This document shows, one piece after another, positions 1 through 7,174 of a stretch of DNA of 64,000 nucleotides. The position numbers were made by a program, and so were the translations under genes. The stretch is from positions 2,666,001-2,730,000 of the forward strand of contig OZ252031.1 in assembly GCA_965247775.1 (NCBI GenBank), given 5' to 3'. Every line of letters begins with the position of its first letter. Position 1 is the stretch's first letter. A model generated the notes under the pieces. The model searched no databases, had not been told where the DNA came from, and worked only from the letters and a program-made list of their open reading frames with translations. Source of the DNA: G965247775 sp965247775. GTDB lineage: Bacteria > Chloroflexota > Dehalococcoidia > Bin125.

Positions 1-503
1 ATGTCGCCGATGACGTCGTGGAAGGGGCGGTTGCGCTGGTTGTGCATGAGCACAATGTGGGCGCGCGCTTCGGCGGCGGCTCGCACGAGGGCGGGGTCGC
101 CGCGCAGGCCGGTGACGTCGTTGACGATGGTCGCACCCGCCGCCAGCGCCGCCCGCGCGACCTCGCCCTTGGTCGTATCGACGCTGAGGGGCACGTCCGC
201 CGCGCGGGAGAGGCGCTGAATGAGGGGGAGGAGGCGGGCCAGCTCGCCGGCGGCGTCGACGGGGCGGAAGCCGGGGCGGGTGGACTCGGCGCCGACGTCC
301 AGGAGGTCGGCACCCTCCGCGACCATGGCCAGGCCCAGGCGCAGAGCGGCGTCCCCGTCGGCACCGAGGCCGTCGCCGGAGAAGGAATCGTCGGTGCAAT
401 TGATCACGCCCATCACGAAGGTGCGGCGGCCCCAGTCAAAGCGGCGGCCGCCGATCACACTGGGCGCGATGGGGACGGGCTGCGATGGGGGAGAGCGGGA
501 CAT
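1..503 (-). CDS. folP: Dihydropteroate synthase, C-terminus cut by window edge
   Basis: Condenses p-aminobenzoate with hydroxymethyl-dihydropterin diphosphate in cytosolic folate synthesis. The frame is open from an ATG at 503 to the window edge, giving the first 167 residues. It shows the family's conserved stretches in order: GVINCTDDSF near residue 32, DVGAESTRPG near residue 72, and TIVNDVTGL near residue 125 followed by VLMHN. A usable Shine-Dalgarno (CGGAG) lies just before the ATG and is part of a 14-bp tandem duplication. It is the last visible gene of the leftward sulfur block, 48 nt after the JAMM protease gene. The truncation is only the window boundary. Confidence 0.93.
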   Translation of the reverse strand, partial: MSRSPPSQPVPIAPSVIGGRRFDWGRRTFVMGVINCTDDSFSGDGLGADGDAALRLGLAMVAEGADLLDVGAESTRPGFRPVDAAGELARLLPLIQRLSRAADVPLSVDTTKGEVARAALAAGATIVNDVTGLRGDPALVRAAAEARAHIVLMHNQRNRPFHDVIGD

Positions 504-506
504 CGG

Positions 507-534
507 CGCTCCGTCCCGGGCGCTCCGTCCCGGG
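507..534. repeat. 14-bp perfect tandem repeat before folP
   Basis: CGCTCCGTCCCGGG occurs twice head to tail (507-520 and 521-534) in the 48-nt spacer between the JAMM gene and folP. Read on the minus strand, each copy carries a GGACGGAG segment, so the folP ribosome-binding site is present twice, once at the right distance and once 14 nt further upstream. It looks like a slippage duplication. Confidence 0.8.
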
Positions 535-551
535 GGTCCTGGGGGCTGGGG

Positions 552-1151
552 CTAGGGCGCGAGGGGGGATTCCTTGACGGTGGGCAGGAGACGCACGCGG
601 CTGCTGCCGGGCGGCTCGGGCACGATCTCGACGGCGATCTCGCGGGCGGCGACTTCGCCCTCGCGGTCGGCGTCCACGATCTGCCAGGCCCGCAGATCGG
701 GCTCCTCGTGCTGCAGGGAGACGAGCAGCCAGTAGGGCCAGGGGTCTTGGCCGTGGTAGCCGCGGGCGATGCGGAGGTCGGTGGGGGAAGGGCGGGCCTC
801 GCTGAAGGTGTGGGAGTGATAGATGATCAAGAGATGGCCGCCGGCGTCGTCGACGGCGCGGGAGATGTGGATCAGCTCCGCGGCGGGGATGGAGAAGCGC
901 CAGCGGGCGACGTTGCCGGTGATGGCGCCGGGGACGCGGCTTTCGTAGTGGACCTGGAGGTCGCCGCCGGCCGGGAGCAGGGCGTCCACGGTGCGGTACG
1001 CGTTGAAGGCGCGGTAGAGCTTGTAGGCGCCGTCCGGGAAGCGGGCGATGATGCCGCAGCACTCGCGCGGATCCTCGGCCCGGGCGTGCGCGACGATCTC
1101 ATCGATGAAACTCTGCGGCAGCGGGACGGTGAGGGGCGAGGCGGGGGTCAC
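552..1151 (-). CDS. JAMM/MPN metalloprotease, Mec-like (CysO-cysteine peptidase candidate)
   Basis: A 199-residue JAB1/MPN-type zinc isopeptidase. The JAMM motif is complete: Glu30 in DPRECCG, then H112-S-H114, then S122-P-T-D125. In Mycobacterium the homologous Mec protein cleaves cysteine from the C-terminal Gly of CysO. The CysO and CysM genes lie 1.5-2.7 kb upstream on the same strand, so the same role is inferred here. The frame is open far upstream, but a GTG at 1151 is preceded by GGAG at 9-nt spacing and recognisable family sequence begins just after it. A broader role in cleaving other ubiquitin-like proteins after Gly-Gly is possible. Confidence 0.88.
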   Translation of the reverse strand: MTPASPLTVPLPQSFIDEIVAHARAEDPRECCGIIARFPDGAYKLYRAFNAYRTVDALLPAGGDLQVHYESRVPGAITGNVARWRFSIPAAELIHISRAVDDAGGHLLIIYHSHTFSEARPSPTDLRIARGYHGQDPWPYWLLVSLQHEEPDLRAWQIVDADREGEVAAREIAVEIVPEPPGSSRVRLLPTVKESPLAP

Positions 1152-1224
1152 GGCACTGGGCTCCAGGACGGCAGGCGTATGCAACCGCGGCGTGCGCGGG
1201 GCAGCGTATCGCAGGTGGCGGGGG

Positions 1225-1653
1225 TCAGGCCGAGGCGCCGTCGTCCGGCTGGGGGTCTTCGGGCGGGGGCTGCCAGGGCCGGATGGGGCCGTCGTCGATG
1301 CAGGCGGCGGGATTGGCCTGCATCCGCACGAGGGCGCGGCTGTGGGGCGGGGCGACGGCGTGCGCCAGCCAGTGCTCGCGCTGGGACTCCGGCACGAGCG
1401 CCAGGAGGTCGCGGAAGCGGAGGTGGATGAGGCGATCACCTTCGACGATGCCGAAGTCGAGGGTGGGCTTGGCGGGGATGAGGAGGCGGCCGATGGTGTC
1501 GCTGCGGAGGAGCTTGGCGCCGGGCGCGGCGAGGGGCTCGCGCAGCACGGCGGCGCGGAAGTGGAGCAGCACGGCGCCGGCGTCGCCGTCGTTGACGGCG
1601 TGCGCGAGCGCCTTGCGGTAGACCGCGTCCTGGTCCGGCACGGCGGGGGGCAA
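1225..1653 (-). CDS. Small protein of unknown function in the sulfur operon
   Basis: About 142 residues with an ordinary protein-like composition and no membrane segment, signal peptide or cysteine motif. I do not recognise the family. It lies between the rhodanese gene (stop 1656-1658) and the JAMM gene, on the same strand and almost touching the rhodanese stop, so co-transcription is likely. The start is uncertain: TTG at 1653, GTG at 1641, or GTG at 1701 inside the end of the rhodanese gene, none with a good Shine-Dalgarno. The C-terminus is acidic and proline-rich. Position suggests a link to sulfur metabolism, but nothing in the sequence proves it. Confidence 0.6.
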   Translation of the reverse strand: MPPAVPDQDAVYRKALAHAVNDGDAGAVLLHFRAAVLREPLAAPGAKLLRSDTIGRLLIPAKPTLDFGIVEGDRLIHLRFRDLLALVPESQREHWLAHAVAPPHSRALVRMQANPAACIDDGPIRPWQPPPEDPQPDDGASA

Positions 1654-1655
1654 GG

Positions 1656-2498
1656 CTAGGCGGTGGGATTTTCGATGGGCATGCCCACCATGCTGCCCCA
1701 CTCAGTCCAGGAGCCGTCATAGTTGCGCGCGTCGTAGCCGAGCAGGTAATGCAGGGCGAACCAGCTGTGCGAGGAGCGCTCGCCGATGCGGCAGTAGGCG
1801 ACGATGGGCTTCGAGCCGTCGACGCCTTGTCCCGCGTAGAGCGTGCGGAGGTCGTCGGCGGGCTTGAAGGTGCCGTCCCCGGCCACCGCCTGGGCCCAGG
1901 GGATGTTGGAAGCGCCGGGGATGTGGCCCTTGCGCTGCGCCGTCTCGGGCAGGCCGGGGGGCGCCATGATGACGCCGTTGAACTCGTCCGGGGAGCGCAC
2001 GTCGACGAGGGGGCCGCCGGCCCGCAGGTGGGTCAGGACGTCGGGGGCCTTGGCGCGCAGGGCCTCGTTGCGGGGGCCGACGCTGATGGCGCCCGGCGGC
2101 GGACTGGCCACATCGGTCGTGGTGGGGCGTCCCTCCTCCAGCCACTTCTTGCGGCCGCCGTCCATCAACTGGGTGTTGGCGACGCCGTACATCTCCAGCA
2201 TCCAGAGTGCGTAGGCGGCGAACCAGTTGTTGTTGTCGCCGAAGAGGATCAGGGTGGAGTCGCTGTTGGCGCCGGCGTCGCGCAGGAGTTGCTGGACGGT
2301 GGCCTGATCGGCGACGTCGCGGCGGACCTGGTCCTGTAGCTGGGAGGTCCAGTTCCAGGCGACGGCGCCGGGAGGGTGTCCTTCGCTGTAGGCCTCGGTG
2401 TCGACATCGACCTCGATGAGGCGCAGGCCGGGCGCGTCCAAGTTTTGCGCCACCCATTCCGTGCTCACGAGCTTGTCAGGGTTCGCGTAGTCCGCCAT
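1656..2498 (-). CDS. Two-domain rhodanese (thiosulfate sulfurtransferase)
   Basis: A 280-residue SseA-like sulfurtransferase with two tandem rhodanese domains. The catalytic loop, C-R-I-G-E-R near residue 237, sits in the C-terminal domain. The N-terminal domain is the usual inactive copy. The enzyme carries a persulfide and could hand sulfur to the E1-like MoaD-ThiF protein upstream, which has no rhodanese domain of its own, unlike MoeZ or MOCS3. ATG 2498 follows an AAAGAGG ribosome-binding site. The 117-nt gap after cysM carries a possible promoter of its own. Family assignment is firm; the partner is inferred. Confidence 0.93.
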   Translation of the reverse strand: MADYANPDKLVSTEWVAQNLDAPGLRLIEVDVDTEAYSEGHPPGAVAWNWTSQLQDQVRRDVADQATVQQLLRDAGANSDSTLILFGDNNNWFAAYALWMLEMYGVANTQLMDGGRKKWLEEGRPTTTDVASPPPGAISVGPRNEALRAKAPDVLTHLRAGGPLVDVRSPDEFNGVIMAPPGLPETAQRKGHIPGASNIPWAQAVAGDGTFKPADDLRTLYAGQGVDGSKPIVAYCRIGERSSHSWFALHYLLGYDARNYDGSWTEWGSMVGMPIENPTA

Positions 2499-2532
2499 GG
2501 CCTCTTTCCCTTCGTCCGATCGCGTCTTCAGG

Positions 2533-2538
2533 ATCGTA
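2533..2538 (-). promoter_or_regulatory. Possible -10 element (TACGAT) for the rhodanese gene
   Basis: TACGAT on the minus strand, 34 nt before the rhodanese start. The same hexamer appears before rpsO, rho, hrcA and pepA in this window. No convincing -35 hexamer is present at 16-18 nt. Confidence 0.35.
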
Positions 2539-2615
2539 GGCTACATGAATCGCGCGGAGGACTTGCAATGCGCGGCGAGGGGCGCCGGATTGCGGCTGAG
2601 CAACCGTCCCCGCGC

Positions 2616-3581
2616 TCACCACCAGATCTGGCCCTCCAGACCCTCGTCCGTTTGCAAGTCCCCGAAATCGCGGGCCCAGAGCCCGGTGGAGACGTACTTC
2701 CAGCCGCCGTCGGCGAGCAGGACGACGATGTCGCCCTGGTCCAAGCGCTCGGCCAGGCGCTGGGCGGTGCGCACGGCGGCACCGGCGGAGATGCCGGCGA
2801 AGATGCCCTCCTCCTCCAGCAGGGATTTGGTGACGGCGAAGGAGGTGCGACTGTCCACGACGATGCGGCCGTCCAGGAGGGACTCGTCGAGGACGGGGGG
2901 GATGTAGCCCTCGTCCAGGCTGCGAAGGCCCTGGACAAGGTCGCCGGGGTGAGGGACGGCGGCGGCGATCTTGACGTCCGGCTTGTGTTCCTTGAGGAAG
3001 CGGCCGACGCCGGTGAGGGTGCCGCCGGTGCCGAGGCCGGCGACGAAGTGCGTGATCTCCGGGCAGTCGCGCAGGATCTCGGGGCCGGTGGTGGTGTAGT
3101 GGGCGCCGGGGTTGTTGGCGTTCTCGTACTGCATGGGCATGAAGAGGCTGGGGGCCTGGGCGTGGATCTCCTGCGCCATCTTGACGGCGCCGTTGGCGCC
3201 GAGGTCGCCAGGGGAGAGGATCACGTCGGCGCCGTAGAAGCGCAGGATGTCGCGCCGCTCGCTGCTGACGCTCTCCGGCATGACACACCGCACGGGATGG
3301 CCGCGCAGGCGTCCGACCAGGGCCAGGGCGAGTCCCGTATTACCGCTGGTGGGCTCCAGGATGGTCCGGCCGGGGGTGAGTGATCCGTCCGCGATGGCGG
3401 CGTCGATCATGGAGCGGGCGATGCGGTCCTTGACGGAGCCGGTGGGGTTCTGCCCCTCCAGCTTGGCCCAGATGCGGACGCCCGCCGTGGGGGAGAGACG
3501 GGACAGACGGACGAGGGGGGTATCGCCGATCAGATCCAGGACCGACTTGTAGCGGCTCGCGCGCGGCCCGGCGCCGACCAC
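2616..3581 (-). CDS. cysM: CysO-dependent cysteine synthase (O-phosphoserine sulfhydrylase type)
   Basis: A 321-residue PLP fold-type II enzyme. The PLP lysine is in GSVKDR near residue 51, the substrate loop is TSGNTG near residue 81, and the phosphate-binding glycines are in GTGGTLTG near residue 185. Two stretches resemble mycobacterial CysM rather than CysK: GLRSLDEGYIPP near residue 222, in the region where the mycobacterial enzyme has its phosphoserine-reading arginine, and VVLLADGGWKYVSTG near the C-terminus. The extended aromatic C-terminal tail also fits. The start is GTG 3581, 11 nt after the cysO stop. In this family sulfur comes from the CysO thiocarboxylate, and the adjacent cysO gene supports that. 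Confidence 0.92.
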   Translation of the reverse strand: MVGAGPRASRYKSVLDLIGDTPLVRLSRLSPTAGVRIWAKLEGQNPTGSVKDRIARSMIDAAIADGSLTPGRTILEPTSGNTGLALALVGRLRGHPVRCVMPESVSSERRDILRFYGADVILSPGDLGANGAVKMAQEIHAQAPSLFMPMQYENANNPGAHYTTTGPEILRDCPEITHFVAGLGTGGTLTGVGRFLKEHKPDVKIAAAVPHPGDLVQGLRSLDEGYIPPVLDESLLDGRIVVDSRTSFAVTKSLLEEEGIFAGISAGAAVRTAQRLAERLDQGDIVVLLADGGWKYVSTGLWARDFGDLQTDEGLEGQIWW

Positions 3582-3592
3582 GCCCGCGCTCG

Positions 3593-3871
3593 CTAGCCGC
3601 CGGCCAGGGCCGGCAGGATGGCCAGGACGTCGCCGTCCTGGAGGGGGGTCTCCATCTCGCCGAGGAAGCGGATGTCCTCGTCGTTGCGGAAGATGTTGAC
3701 GAAGCGGCGCAGGGCGCCGTCCTCCAGGATCTGGTCCTGGAAGCCCGGGTGGTCCGCGTCGATGCGGGCCAGCACGGCGCCGACGGTGGCGGCCTCATAG
3801 GAGAGCCGCCGCTCGCCGGCGGTGAACTTCTGCAGGACGGAGGGAACGCGCACCTCCACCGCCATCGTCAC
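3593..3871 (-). CDS. cysO: Sulfur-carrier protein of the ThiS/MoaD family, CysO-like
   Basis: A 92-residue beta-grasp (ubiquitin-like) carrier ending in ALAGG, the free C-terminal diglycine that is adenylated and turned into a thiocarboxylate. It stands directly before cysM (11-nt gap) and directly after the MoaD-ThiF fusion (30-nt gap), the arrangement expected for the cysteine-synthesis carrier rather than for molybdopterin synthase, whose large subunit MoaE is absent here. The N-terminal pattern VEVRVPSVLQKFTAGER is typical of CysO. ATG 3871 is followed by a second ATG two codons later, so the start is uncertain by six bases. Confidence 0.92.
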   Translation of the reverse strand: MTMAVEVRVPSVLQKFTAGERRLSYEAATVGAVLARIDADHPGFQDQILEDGALRRFVNIFRNDEDIRFLGEMETPLQDGDVLAILPALAGG

Positions 3872-3901
3872 ACGCCTCCTCCCCCGGCCGGGCGCGGGCC
3901 C

Positions 3902-5011
3902 TCAGGACGCCGGTTGCGCGACGGGCCCCTCATGGAAGGGCGAGCCGCAGAACTCTTCGTAGTCGATCAACTCGGTGACGGTGGGGGCGTCACCGCAGAG
4001 CGGGCACTGGGGGTCGCGGCGGATGCGGACCGTGCGGAACTCCATGGCGAGCGCGTCGTAGAGGAGAAGGCGGTTCTTGAGCGGCTCGCCCAGCTCAAGG
4101 AGGAGCTTGAGAACTTCGGTGGCCTGGATGGCGCCGACGGCGCCGGGCAGGGCGCCGAGGACGCCGGCCTCGGCGCAGGAGGGGACCATGCCCGGCGGGG
4201 GCGGGCTGGGGTAGAGGCAGCGGTAGCAGCCCTCGCCGGGGATGAAGGTGGTGACCTGGCCTTCGAAGAGGAAGATGCTGCCGTCGACGAGCTTGGTGCC
4301 GGAGAGGAAGGCGGCGTCGTTGACGAGGTAGCGGGTAGCGAAGTTGTCGGCGCCGTTCACGACCACGTCGTAGCGCGGGATGATCTCCAGGGCATTCTCG
4401 GAGGTGAGCGGGTGGGGGTGCTTGACCACGGTGACGTTGGGGTTCATGTCGGCGATGCGGTCGGCGGCGGAGTCCACCTTGGGGCGGCCGATGTCGCTGG
4501 TGCCATGGATGATCTGGCGCTGGAGGTTGCTGAGGTCGACGCCGTCGAAGTCGACGATACCGATGGTGCCGACGCCGGCGGCGGCCAGGTAGGCGAGGAC
4601 GGGCGAGCCGAGGCCGCCGGCGCCGACGACGAGAACCTTGCCGTTGATGATCTTGCGCTGCCCGAGCGGGCCGACCTGCTCCATGATGAGGTGCCGGGAG
4701 TAGCGGTCGATCTGGTCGGCGGTCATGACGGAGCCGCCGGCGAGGGCGGGGATGACGGAGACTTCGTCGCCGTCGGCGACGGGGGTTTCGGAGCCATTCA
4801 GTGTGGAGATTTCGTGGTTATTCACGTAGACGGTGACGTGCTCCAGGATCTGGTGTTCGGCGTTGAAGACGAGTTCGCCGAAGCCGGGATAGCGCTGCTC
4901 CAGATCCTGCAGGACGCCGGTGACGTCGCTGCCGTCGGCGTCCAGGAAGACGCGGTTCTCGGTGACACGCCGGAACGGCGTGGGGATATAGACCTTGACT
5001 GTCATCGTCAA
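3902..5011 (-). CDS. MoaD-like carrier fused to a ThiF/MoeB E1-like adenylyltransferase
   Basis: A 369-residue fusion. Residues 1-93 form a complete MoaD/ThiS domain ending in P-A-L-A-G-G, the same terminus as the separate CysO. Residues 96-369 form an E1-like enzyme with the ATP loop GAGGLGS, the DFDGVDLSNLQRQ segment, the SCAEAGVLG loop, and paired CYRC and CPLC zinc cysteines. It should adenylate the diglycine end of carriers such as CysO. No rhodanese domain follows. Met96 (ATG at 4726) lies just past the junction, so a free E1 could also arise by internal initiation, although no strong Shine-Dalgarno is seen. The diglycine is internal and would need cleavage to act as a carrier. Confidence 0.93.
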   Translation of the reverse strand: MTMTVKVYIPTPFRRVTENRVFLDADGSDVTGVLQDLEQRYPGFGELVFNAEHQILEHVTVYVNNHEISTLNGSETPVADGDEVSVIPALAGGSVMTADQIDRYSRHLIMEQVGPLGQRKIINGKVLVVGAGGLGSPVLAYLAAAGVGTIGIVDFDGVDLSNLQRQIIHGTSDIGRPKVDSAADRIADMNPNVTVVKHPHPLTSENALEIIPRYDVVVNGADNFATRYLVNDAAFLSGTKLVDGSIFLFEGQVTTFIPGEGCYRCLYPSPPPPGMVPSCAEAGVLGALPGAVGAIQATEVLKLLLELGEPLKNRLLLYDALAMEFRTVRIRRDPQCPLCGDAPTVTELIDYEEFCGSPFHEGPVAQPAS

Positions 5012-5035
5012 CGCTTCCTTCCTGGCCCGCCCACG

Positions 5036-6010
5036 CTAGCGCGTGCGGGCGGCGGCGCGGTGCGCCGCGGCCGGGTCCAGATTAACGCTCAGATAGCGCT
5101 CGCCGGTGTCGCATAGGATCGTGACGACACGCTTGCCTGCTCCCAGCTCTTCGGCAACTCGGATGGCGGCGAGCACGTTGGCGCCGGAGGAGATGCCGAG
5201 CAGGACGCCCTCTTCGCGGCTGAGGCGGGTGGTCATGGCGTAGGCGTCCTGGTCGCTGACGCCGAGGATCTCGTCGTAGACGTCGCGATTGAGGACGCCG
5301 GGGACGAAGGAGGCGCCGATGCCTTGGATGCCATGCAGGCCGAAGCGTCCGCCGCGGAGCACGGGAGATTTCTCGGGCTCGACGGCGAGGATGCGGATGC
5401 TGGGGTGGCGCTGGCGCAGCACCTCGCCGACGCCGGTGAGGGTGCCGCCGGTGCCGACGCCCGCGACGAAGGCGTCGAGGCGGCCGCCGGTGGCGGCCCA
5501 GATCTCCTCGGCGGTGGTGCGGCGGTGGACCTCCGGGTTGGCGGCGTTCTGGAACTGCTGGGGCATGAAGTGGCGGGGGCGCTGGGCCAGCTCCTGGGCG
5601 GCGAAGACGGCGCCACTCATGCCCTCGATGGCGGGCGTGAGCTGCAGTTCGGCGCCGTAGCGCTCGAACAGACGGCGGCGCTCGACGCTGTAGTCCTCGG
5701 GCATGGTGAGGATGAGGCGATAGCCCTTGGCGGCGGCGACCAGGGCGAGGCCGACGCCGGTGTTGCCGCTGGTCGGCTCGACGATGACGTCGCCGGGCTG
5801 GAGGCTGCCGTCGAGTTCGGCCGCCTCGATCATGGATTTGGCGATGCGGTCCTTGACCGATCCGCCCGGGTTGAGGAGTTCGAGCTTGCCCAGGACTTCG
5901 GCTGCCCCCGCCGGAACCACGCGGTGCAGGCGCAGGAGGGGCGTGCGGCCAATCAGCTCCAGCAGGCTGTCGACGATGGCGGGGGTGTGGGTCCGATCGC
6001 TCATGTCCAC
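5036..6010 (-). CDS. cysK: Cysteine synthase A (O-acetylserine sulfhydrylase)
   Basis: A 324-residue PLP-dependent enzyme that makes cysteine from O-acetylserine and sulfide. PLP lysine in GGSVKDRIAK near residue 52, TSGNTGVGL near residue 84, GTGGTLTG near residue 184, and GISSGAN near residue 270. In contrast to the cysM product, it has the CysK-type sequence VEPEKSPVL and a normal C-terminus. It lies 24 nt upstream of the MoaD-ThiF gene and 6-12 nt after the Rrf2 regulator gene. The start is GTG 6010 or ATG 6004; neither has a strong Shine-Dalgarno. With cysM nearby, the organism has both the sulfide and the protein-carrier route to cysteine. Confidence 0.94.
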   Translation of the reverse strand: MDMSDRTHTPAIVDSLLELIGRTPLLRLHRVVPAGAAEVLGKLELLNPGGSVKDRIAKSMIEAAELDGSLQPGDVIVEPTSGNTGVGLALVAAAKGYRLILTMPEDYSVERRRLFERYGAELQLTPAIEGMSGAVFAAQELAQRPRHFMPQQFQNAANPEVHRRTTAEEIWAATGGRLDAFVAGVGTGGTLTGVGEVLRQRHPSIRILAVEPEKSPVLRGGRFGLHGIQGIGASFVPGVLNRDVYDEILGVSDQDAYAMTTRLSREEGVLLGISSGANVLAAIRVAEELGAGKRVVTILCDTGERYLSVNLDPAAAHRAAARTR

Positions 6011-6016
6011 GTCGGT

Positions 6017-6445
6017 TCAGATGGAGTAGCGGCCGCCGCCGACCGCGTCGCGGCTGGCCAGGTCGGCGAGGGTGCGGTTGTGCAGGACGTCGATGATGGC
6101 GTCGCGCACGTCTTCCCACATGCGCAGCTGCCCGGCGGATCCGGAGCAGGCCAGGTTGGGGCGCTCCAGGCAGGCGCCGGGGCTGATGGAGCCCTCCAGG
6201 CTCTGCACCACGGCGTCCATGCGGATGGTCTCGGGGTCCTGGGCCAGCTCGTGGCCGCCCTGGGCCCCGCGCACCGAGCGCACGAAGCCGCCCAGACGCA
6301 GGACACCCAACACCTGGCCGACGAGGGACTCGGGAATGCCCTGGCGGGCGGCGATTTCGCTGCTGGGGACGGGGCCCCGGCCGCGCTGCTGTGCGAGATC
6401 GACGAGCGCGCGGATGCCGTAGTCGCCTTTGCTGGAGAGTCGCAT
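6017..6445 (-). CDS. Rrf2-family transcriptional regulator (CymR-like)
   Basis: A 142-residue winged-helix regulator starting MRLSSKGDYGIRAL, the standard Rrf2 opening, with the recognition helix around PSSEIAARQGIPESLVGQVL and the wing motif VRGAQGGHELA. IscR-type proteins carry three clustered cysteines for an Fe-S cluster. Here the same region (ACLERPNLACS) has only two, with different spacing, so cluster binding is doubtful. It is the first gene of the cysK block. In Firmicutes the Rrf2 protein CymR represses cysteine genes in complex with CysK, and the same logic is plausible here. ATG 6445 follows GAGGAG at 4-nt spacing. Confidence 0.92.
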   Translation of the reverse strand: MRLSSKGDYGIRALVDLAQQRGRGPVPSSEIAARQGIPESLVGQVLGVLRLGGFVRSVRGAQGGHELAQDPETIRMDAVVQSLEGSISPGACLERPNLACSGSAGQLRMWEDVRDAIIDVLHNRTLADLASRDAVGGGRYSI

Positions 6446-6504
6446 GCTGCTCCTCGGAACCCGGTCGGCGGCGGCGTTCCGCCCCCACCCGCCAATCTTA
6501 ACCG

Positions 6505-6518
6505 AAATGGTATCATTT
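6505..6518. promoter_or_regulatory. AT-rich inverted repeat, possible Rrf2 operator
   Basis: AAATG-GTAT-CATTT is a perfect 5-bp inverted repeat in an AT-rich island inside very GC-rich DNA, 60 nt before the rrf2 start. A TAAGAT hexamer that could act as a -10 lies just downstream on the minus strand. Autoregulation by the Rrf2 protein is inferred from position only. Confidence 0.45.
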
Positions 6519-6552
6519 AGGCGACGCCTCGCCCGTCGCCGAATGTGTCCTA

Positions 6553-7100
6553 TTAACGGGTGATGCGTCGCGCGGCCCAGTGGATGGCGCGCAGGTAGGG
6601 GCGGTAGGGGAGGCCGAGGATGAGCAGCGCCCCGCCGGTGGCGAGGATGATCGTCGTCACGACGATCGTGCCGGTGGCGCCGCTCTCCAGGGCCGCGGCG
6701 GCGAAGAGGGTGTCGGCGAAAGTGGTGATGTTGGCGCAGAGGGTGTCGCTGAGGCCGGTGAGGGGGGCGGCCGCGCCGACCTCGATGCCGTCGAACCAGC
6801 CCCACTCCAGGCGACGCCGAGCAGGGCGCTCGGCACCCAGGTCGTGATGGTGACGAGGAAGGCCACGACGCCGACGTGCACGCTGTCCGGCAAGCGCCGC
6901 CCGCGCAGGGAGTGGAGGCCGCCCGCGGCGAGCACGATGAAGGAGGCGCAAATCCAGGACGCCGATGCGGGCGCTGGCGTTGAGGACCAGCGCGCGCAGA
7001 GCGAAGACGAACAGGAGCAGGGCCAGGGGGCGGCCCGCGCGGGCCGGCCGGCGCGCCGCGCCGCGGACCTCGCAACGCGCGGCGTGCCCGAGGGCGTCGT
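6553..7100 (-). pseudogene. Small integral membrane protein gene broken by two compensating frameshifts
   Basis: Membrane-protein sequence continues through this stretch only if the frame changes twice. First comes LALLLFVFALRALVLNA, then in the +1 frame WICASFIVLAAGGL and VAFLVTITTWVPSALLG, then back to the first frame for LEWGWFDGIEV through GTIVVTTIILATGGALLI to a basic C-terminus ending at 6553. The shifts lie near 6955-6970 and 6805-6815. About four membrane segments and roughly 180 residues would result. I do not recognise the family. No canonical start codon is visible in the first frame. It may be a decaying gene or two indel errors in the assembly. It sits between sulfite reductase and the Rrf2 regulator, on the same strand. 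Confidence 0.5.
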
Positions 7101-7174
7101 GGGCGGGGAGTCTTCAACCGCGGAGCGCTGCGGGCTCGACGACCGCGGCGAGCGAGCGCGCGGTCGGGCGGGGC

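Noticed and set aside
18..1430. A plus-strand open frame of 470 codons
   Set aside because: Low-complexity Gly/Ala/Asp sequence antisense to folP and the JAMM gene; no family motif.
6800..6970. Programmed ribosomal frameshifting in the membrane-protein gene
   Set aside because: Two opposite shifts are needed within 150 nt and no slippery heptamer with downstream structure is visible at either point.
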